NCBI GenBank assembly: GCA_026196105.1
Contig: JAPHRK010000017.1
Span: forward strand, 1 to 44,988
From: Rhodospirillales bacterium
GTDB lineage: Bacteria; Pseudomonadota; Alphaproteobacteria; Rhodospirillales; JAPHRK01
DNA: 44,988 nucleotides
Direction of reading: 5' to 3'
The notes under the pieces are model-generated. The model had not been told where the DNA came from, did no database searches, and was given only the letters and a program-made list of their open reading frames with translations. Shown in pieces: positions 40,492 to 44,988 of the stretch (positions are counted from its first letter, which is position 1; the number at the start of each line of letters is the position of its first letter). The translations under genes were made by a program, and so were the position numbers.

Positions 40492-41303
40492 CTCGCTCTT
40501 TGATGGAGTATTGGCATCAGGTCAAAGTATGGCCTGATGACCGGGGACTTGGATGTCGCAAAATCATTAAACGTCCCATCGAAGAAAACTTGCCCTTCGT
40601 GCAGCATGACTATTCTTGGCTGCAAACGGATGAGTAAATCCTTATCGTGGGTAACAATAACTGTAGTCCGTTTTTTGCCAACCTCATCATGTGTTGCCTG
40701 AATTAGATCTTGGATGAGAGCAGCACTTGTTGGGTCTAAGCCTGTTGTTGGCTCGTCATAAAAAATTACCGCTGGGTCCATGGATAAAGCCCGAGCAACG
40801 GCAAGTCGTTTAGCCATTCCCCCTGATAGGCTTGAAGTTTCTGTTCCCATAAATGCTTTATCAGAGGGAAGATCAACCGCCTCTAATACAGCTTTAGAAA
40901 TCTGCTGGATTTCATCGCCCTCAAGGTTTTTCACTTCTCGAAGCCACAACTCCAGATTGTCATATACCGAACCAGAAAATAGAGCATTATTTTGAAATAC
41001 AACACCCCAATGAGCGCGAGTCCGATTAATATCGGCTTCATCTAAATGAGAGAACTCGACGATCGGATTGTCAGGTTCATCATGGTCAATAATTTTGATC
41101 TTACCTGAATCAATTGTGAGCAAGCCAAGGATACAGTTCAGTAGAACTGTCTTACCACAGCCAGACCCACCAATGATGGCGACTAAATCACCTTGATGAA
41201 CTTCAAGATCAACACCACGCAGAATCTGATGTTCATGGAAGCTTTTATGCAACCCTGTCACGGCAATTTCTATATCTGTATTCGATTTCGTAAAACTGCT
41301 CAT
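40488..41303 (-). CDS. ABC transporter ATP-binding protein, MlaF-like
   Basis: 271 residues from ATG 41303 (the frame extends to a GTG at 41318). Walker A is GGSGCGKT (about 45-52), the signature is LSGGMAKRLAVARAL and the Walker B is VIFYDEPTTGLDP. The pattern LRGVDLEVHQGD, FQNNALFSGSVYDN and SGGMAKR is MlaF-like: the ATPase of the phospholipid-transfer Mla system at the inner membrane. Its usual permease (MlaE) and substrate-binding protein (MlaD) genes are not adjacent here, so it is an isolated component in this window. Its stop overlaps the convergent thiolase stop by 4 nt. Confidence 0.85.
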   Translation of the reverse strand: MSSFTKSNTDIEIAVTGLHKSFHEHQILRGVDLEVHQGDLVAIIGGSGCGKTVLLNCILGLLTIDSGKIKIIDHDEPDNPIVEFSHLDEADINRTRAHWGVVFQNNALFSGSVYDNLELWLREVKNLEGDEIQQISKAVLEAVDLPSDKAFMGTETSSLSGGMAKRLAVARALSMDPAVIFYDEPTTGLDPTSAALIQDLIQATHDEVGKKRTTVIVTHDKDLLIRLQPRIVMLHEGQVFFDGTFNDFATSKSPVIRPYFDLMPILHQRAS

Positions 41304-41332
41304 AGGGTTAGAGTACACTAACCATCAGATAG

Positions 41333-41360
41333 AAAAAACCCCGCCAAAAAGACGGGGTTT
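41333..41360 (-). terminator. Intrinsic terminator of the cys operon
   Basis: AAACCCCG (41336-41343) and CGGGGTTT (41353-41360) form a perfect 8-bp stem; on minus the stem is followed by a run of T. It lies 22 bp past the cysNC stop and ends the minus-strand cys transcript. Confidence 0.9.
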
Positions 41361-41381
41361 CATATTTCTGATTTATAAAAA

Positions 41382-43268
41382 CTAAGCGGTCTTTTTAGAT
41401 TTCCCATCTGCGACAAACGTTTCATCAACATAACGGGTCAAAAACTCTAAAGATTCACCTACTGTCTGCTTTGAAGTAGGAACAACCAATTCAGGGTTTA
41501 CTGGCGCCTCATAGGGGGCAGAAATTCCTGTGAATTCTGGAATTTTTCCAGCTCTCGCTTTTTTATACAACCCTTTGGGGTCCCGTGCTTCACAAGTCGG
41601 TACATCGGCTTCAATATAAACTTCATGGAACAAGTCAGGCTTAATTGCCCGCACGCCATCGCGGTCTTCCTGATAAGGAGAAATGAAGGCTGAAATCACG
41701 ATAAAACCAGCATCAGCAAATAAGTTTGCGACTTCCCCAATACGACGGATGTTTTCGTTCCGATCTTCAGGGCTAAAGCCAAGGTCTTTATTCAAACCAC
41801 TACGAACATTATCCCCATCCAACACATAAGTTTGGAAGCCACGTAAATGCAGTTGTTTTTCAAGTTCAATTGCCAAGGTACTTTTGCCTGAACCAGACAA
41901 CCCTGTCAGCCAAAGCACACCACCCGTATGGCTGTTCATAGCCGTCCGGCTTTCCGCGCTCACCTTATGCTCTACAGCTGTGATATTTTTTGACTTAATT
42001 TCAACTTGGCTTTTGTTCGCCACGACAATACCTCCACCAACAATGGTGTAATCTTCAACAAGGACGAAGCGCCCAGTATCGGGATGTTCTGCATAGTCGT
42101 CAAACGCAATCACACTACGGGCACGAAGAACAACTTCGGCCGCAGAGTTTTGGGTGACTTCATCACCTTCAGTCGTTGAAAGATTAGTCGCATCAATGAC
42201 TTTTTCAATTTTGACAACCTCAGCAGAAACTTCTGTTGTATTAAGTTTTAACTTATAACGGTTACCAATCTTTAAAGGATTGCTCCCCATCCAGAAAACT
42301 CGTGCCTTAACTAAATTTGTTTCAATAGGTGTTTGATCAACTGGGGCAGCCATTTGCCCACGTTCAACAAATATTTGTTCGTCCAACGTAATACCAACTG
42401 ATTGACCAGGGCAGGCTGTACTGACAACTGCATTTTCTGGCCATGCTTCAATAGAGCTCACCCGAGCGCTTTTTCCAGTAGGGCTGAAATTTAAGACGTC
42501 TCCAACTTTTAAAGTACCGCTTTCAATGCGCCCAGCTATAATCCTTCGTTGATCAAATTTGTAAACATCCTGGATTGGGAATCGTAAGGGGAGGTCTTCA
42601 GCAGTTGCTCCATCAGCGAACATATCAAGAGATTGAGCAACAGTGGGGCCATCATACCAAGAGAGGTTTTCTGACCACTTAGCAATATTATCACCTTCAC
42701 GCCCAGAGGCTGGAATGATGAAATCAGGGGTAACGCCTAACTTACCAAGGTAATCTTCTAGCTCAGCAGAAACTTCATTGAAGCGTTCTTCCGAATAGTC
42801 CACCAAATCCATTTTATTGACTACAGCGACCACTTGTTTCACCCCAAGCAGGTGCAACAAATATCCATGACGGCGGGTCTGTTCTTGCACCCCTTCGTGG
42901 GCATCAATAGTCAGGATTGCCGCATCAGAACCAGCCGCACCTGTAACCATATTTTTAAGAAATTCTTTATGCCCTGGTGCGTCGATAATTACATAATCAC
43001 GCTGGTCAGTTGAGAACCAAATGCGGGCCGTATCAATGGTAATACCTTGATCACGTTCAGCTTGTAGGGCATCCATCAAGAAAGCCCATTCAAAGGGCAT
43101 GCCTCGCTTTTTGCACTGCGCCTGGATAGCTTCCACTTTCCCTTCCGGCAAGGCATTCAGTTCATGGAGCAGGCGCCCAACTAACGTGGATTTACCGTGA
43201 TCAACATGGCCAACAAAAGTGATTTTCAGAGGCTGACGATCAGCGTGGAGTTTTGTGATAGTACCCAT
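41382..43268 (-). CDS. cysNC: Bifunctional sulfate adenylyltransferase subunit 1 / adenylylsulfate kinase CysNC
   Basis: 628 residues, two enzymes in one chain. The N-terminal part (about 1-430) is the GTPase CysN: G1 GHVDHGKS (20-27), DAPGHKEF and NKMDLVD follow, then an EF-Tu-like domain. It pairs with CysD to make adenylyl sulfate (APS). The C-terminal part (about 450-620) is APS kinase CysC with P-loop GLSGSGKST and [15 protein letters not shown], making PAPS. It starts 1 nt after the cysD stop in the cysHD-NC order. Confidence 0.96.
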   Translation of the reverse strand: MGTITKLHADRQPLKITFVGHVDHGKSTLVGRLLHELNALPEGKVEAIQAQCKKRGMPFEWAFLMDALQAERDQGITIDTARIWFSTDQRDYVIIDAPGHKEFLKNMVTGAAGSDAAILTIDAHEGVQEQTRRHGYLLHLLGVKQVVAVVNKMDLVDYSEERFNEVSAELEDYLGKLGVTPDFIIPASGREGDNIAKWSENLSWYDGPTVAQSLDMFADGATAEDLPLRFPIQDVYKFDQRRIIAGRIESGTLKVGDVLNFSPTGKSARVSSIEAWPENAVVSTACPGQSVGITLDEQIFVERGQMAAPVDQTPIETNLVKARVFWMGSNPLKIGNRYKLKLNTTEVSAEVVKIEKVIDATNLSTTEGDEVTQNSAAEVVLRARSVIAFDDYAEHPDTGRFVLVEDYTIVGGGIVVANKSQVEIKSKNITAVEHKVSAESRTAMNSHTGGVLWLTGLSGSGKSTLAIELEKQLHLRGFQTYVLDGDNVRSGLNKDLGFSPEDRNENIRRIGEVANLFADAGFIVISAFISPYQEDRDGVRAIKPDLFHEVYIEADVPTCEARDPKGLYKKARAGKIPEFTGISAPYEAPVNPELVVPTSKQTVGESLEFLTRYVDETFVADGKSKKTA

Positions 43269-43269
43269 C

Positions 43270-44085
43270 TTACATATATCCTTCTACGCGCAGACGCTCA
43301 AAGGCGTCTTCTGATTCTTGATCTTGTGCTCGTCCAGCACGCTCTGGTACTCGTGTTGCCTCTAGCTCAGCAATCACTTCCTGTACATTGCTTGCCGTGC
43401 TTTCAATGGAACCTGTGCAAGGAGCACACCCTAAAGAGCGGTAACGTTTGCCATCTTTAGCAAAATAAAGATCGGGAACGGGGATACCTTCACGAGCGAT
43501 GTAACGCCATATGTCGATCTCGGTCCAGTGCAGTAGTGGGTGAATACGCAAGCTCGTTTCAGGGGGGATATCCGTATTGAACTGCTCCCAAAACTCAGGA
43601 GGTTGATCCCGGTAATCCCAGGCGGCGTTTTCTCCACGAGGACTAAAGACACGTTCCTTGGCGCGTGTTCCTTCTTCATCACGACGAATTCCAGCGATCA
43701 AACCTTTATAACCACCTTCAGCAACAACTTTTTTAAGACCATTTGTCTTAAGGGCTGTGCAGCAATTAACCCGTCCTTTATCTGGCCCCATGCCTTCAGC
43801 TAATGCCTTGTCATTTGAACCAACAATCAAGTTGAGGTTCCAATCCTTCGCCAACTGATCCCGAAACGCAATCATTTCAGGAATTTTATAGTGGGTATCG
43901 ATATGGATAAGAGGAAAAGGTACATGACCAAAAAAGGCTTTTCGCACCATCCACAGCATAGCATTGGAATCTTTGCCCAATGACCAAAGCATGGCGAGGT
44001 CTTCAATGCGATTGAAAGCCTCGCGGAAAATGAAAATGGACTGGCTTTCCAGTGCATCCAAATGATCTAAAGTTTGACGACCCAT
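43270..44085 (-). CDS. cysD: Sulfate adenylyltransferase subunit 2 CysD
   Basis: 271 residues, somewhat shorter than the 300-residue family. The PP-loop motif SLGKDSNAM lies at about 35-43 and [20 protein letters not shown] and [10 protein letters not shown] are conserved segments. It catalyses the adenylyl transfer of ATP to sulfate with CysN, giving APS for assimilatory sulfate reduction. It is 1 nt before the cysNC gene and 87 nt after cysH. Confidence 0.95.
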   Translation of the reverse strand: MGRQTLDHLDALESQSIFIFREAFNRIEDLAMLWSLGKDSNAMLWMVRKAFFGHVPFPLIHIDTHYKIPEMIAFRDQLAKDWNLNLIVGSNDKALAEGMGPDKGRVNCCTALKTNGLKKVVAEGGYKGLIAGIRRDEEGTRAKERVFSPRGENAAWDYRDQPPEFWEQFNTDIPPETSLRIHPLLHWTEIDIWRYIAREGIPVPDLYFAKDGKRYRSLGCAPCTGSIESTASNVQEVIAELEATRVPERAGRAQDQESEDAFERLRVEGYM

Positions 44086-44118
44086 AATTTGTTACTACCT
44101 AGTCAAAAGCTAACCAAT

Positions 44119-44142
44119 GTTGCGCCTCTTAAGAGACGCAAC
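44119..44142 (-). promoter_or_regulatory. Hairpin between cysH and cysD
   Basis: GTTGCG (44119-44124) and CGCAAC (44137-44142) enclose the palindrome CTCTTAAGAG, giving a nearly complete 24-nt hairpin. No T-run follows, so it probably acts in the cysHD-NC mRNA (processing or translation control) rather than ending it. Confidence 0.5.
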
Positions 44143-44172
44143 TGAATTATAAAAAATGTTCAAAAATTGAGG

Positions 44173-44928
44173 CTAAATGCCCTCACCGATAAACGGTTGA
44201 CGATGGATACCGCATTCGGTTTTTGCCAAACCTGTCCACCGCCCAGAACGGGCATTTCCATCCTGGGAACGCTCAGTACAAGGCATACAACCAATTGAGA
44301 GAAACCCATCTTCCACCATGGGGTGGCGAGGGAGGTCACGCTCTTTAAAGCGAGATTCAATTTTCTCTTTATCCCATGTCACGAGGGGGTTCACTTTGTA
44401 ATGCATTCCATCATATTCAATGGAAGGTAATTCAGACCTATCGGCTCCATGGTATCTCTTGCGCCCACCAATGACGGCTTCAAAAGAAGATAAAGCCTTC
44501 TCCAAAGGAATGACTTTACGGAAATTACAACAAGCATCGGTGTCTGTCTGGGACAAACGAAAATCAGGATCAAGCTTACGGCAATCTATTTGGCTTGGGC
44601 CAACTGACCGAACATCGGTTAACCCGAGAAACTCAACAACCTTATTTCTATAGTTCAAGGTTTCTGGAAAATGCCGAAGGGTATCAACAAAGATAACCGG
44701 TATCGACTTATCAACCTCAGAAACAAGGTCAAGCAACACAACAGCTTCGGCCCCAAAGGATGAATTAACTGCAATTTCTCCAGGAAAACCTTCCGTAACC
44801 ATAGCCCTGATTAAATCAGCACCTTCAAGATACCCAAATTGCTGACGGAGATCTTTCAATCGGTCGATCCATCCCGCATTTAATTCTTCTTCAACACGAG
44901 GAGGTTTAAGTGCTTGTTGAGCGCTCAT
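44173..44928 (-). CDS. cysH: Adenylyl-sulfate reductase / CysH, 4Fe-4S type
   Basis: 251 residues. It reduces APS (or PAPS) to sulfite with thioredoxin. Conserved cysteines for a 4Fe-4S cluster are DACCNFRK and GCMPCT, and the catalytic cysteine is in KTECGIH; the first two pairs mark the APS-type plant/bacterial reductases. PAPS-only CysH lack these. A near-perfect GGAGGT ribosome binding site lies 6 nt upstream. It is the first gene of the cys unit here and precedes cysD by 87 bp. Confidence 0.93.
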   Translation of the reverse strand: MSAQQALKPPRVEEELNAGWIDRLKDLRQQFGYLEGADLIRAMVTEGFPGEIAVNSSFGAEAVVLLDLVSEVDKSIPVIFVDTLRHFPETLNYRNKVVEFLGLTDVRSVGPSQIDCRKLDPDFRLSQTDTDACCNFRKVIPLEKALSSFEAVIGGRKRYHGADRSELPSIEYDGMHYKVNPLVTWDKEKIESRFKERDLPRHPMVEDGFLSIGCMPCTERSQDGNARSGRWTGLAKTECGIHRQPFIGEGI

Positions 44929-44988
44929 GCGGGTACCTCCAGGGGAATAAGTGGAGAAATGCGAGCGTCTATAGCTTTATTCGCTTCA
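44925..44988 (-). CDS. 3' end of an upstream gene (partial, unidentified)
   Basis: Frame open to the window edge on minus, ending in IDARISPLIPLEVPA-stop. Its TGA overlaps the cysH ATG as ATGA, so it is likely the preceding gene of the same operon, probably a sulfate-assimilation gene such as the sulfite reductase or a DUF934-type protein. Only about 20 codons are visible, too few to identify it. Confidence 0.5.
   Translation of the reverse strand, partial: EANKAIDARISPLIPLEVPA

Noticed and set aside
1-44988. CRISPR array or rRNA operon
   Set aside because: No regularly spaced direct repeats and no rRNA-like conserved segments seen.

Overview
The window looks like a chromosomal segment of an alphaproteobacterium of moderate G+C content. 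The rquA gene, the BioF-BioD/BioA layout, an IalB-family protein, a DUF1127 gene beside a GcvA-like LysR gene, and the YedE/Sox-type sulfur genes fit a marine Rhodospirillales-like organism (Terasakiella/Magnetospira-like). The genus is a guess from gene content; no 16S gene is present.

Layout. 1-487: the 3' end of an RTX-type calcium-binding secreted protein. 816-4018: biotin genes (bioF-bioD on minus, divergent from bioA). 4061-4137: tRNA-Arg(CCT). 4246-5455: an AT-rich two-gene cassette immediately downstream of the tRNA, whose second product carries a HEPN ribonuclease motif (RNGAGH); it is followed by a probable insertion-sequence end remnant. 5543-9975: a five-gene minus-strand envelope module (outer-membrane protein, lipoprotein-sorting-like protein, FtsX permease, LolD-like ATPase, DUF2141 protein) divergent from a membrane-bound LytTR regulator. 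11061-12989: a PhoD-like phosphatase, with a decayed rquA 3' tail beside it. 13124-17157: frdABCD-rquA, an E. coli-type fumarate reductase with the rhodoquinone-forming enzyme.

17477-23434: a sulfur-energy cluster on plus (octaheme tetrathionate-reductase-family cytochrome, cytochrome b, SoxY, SoxZ, triple rhodanese, monoheme cytochrome c, YedE transporter) preceded by a 17-bp palindrome and a strong leader hairpin. It is divided internally by an intrinsic terminator. 23516-25368: yaaA and an AlkB-type hydroxylase. 25967-28278: queuosine genes (queG, YhhQ-like transporter, queC). 28291-35708: mixed metabolism, transport and regulation (GIY-YIG protein, lipoprotein hydrolase, LysR, DUF1127, EamA, MFS, DinB, quinone oxidoreductase, SpoU methyltransferase). 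35705-36208: IalB-like protein. 36330-37046: a complete IS1595-family element with 18-bp inverted repeats and an exact 8-bp target duplication. 37182-37883: a membrane-anchored winged-helix protein of unknown function. 37991-40491: phenylacetate/beta-ketoadipate genes (paaY, paaI, thiolase). 40488-41303: an MlaF-like ATPase. 41382-44988: assimilatory sulfate reduction genes cysH-cysD-cysNC with a terminator.

Taken together the region serves flexible respiration: rhodoquinol-driven fumarate reduction next to an oxidised-sulfur reductase/sulfur-carrier cluster, plus assimilatory sulfate uptake. The most unusual points are the tRNA-adjacent HEPN pair, the Sox-carrier/octaheme cluster that lacks the Sox catalytic enzymes, and the fossil rquA tail whose differences from the live gene are almost all synonymous.
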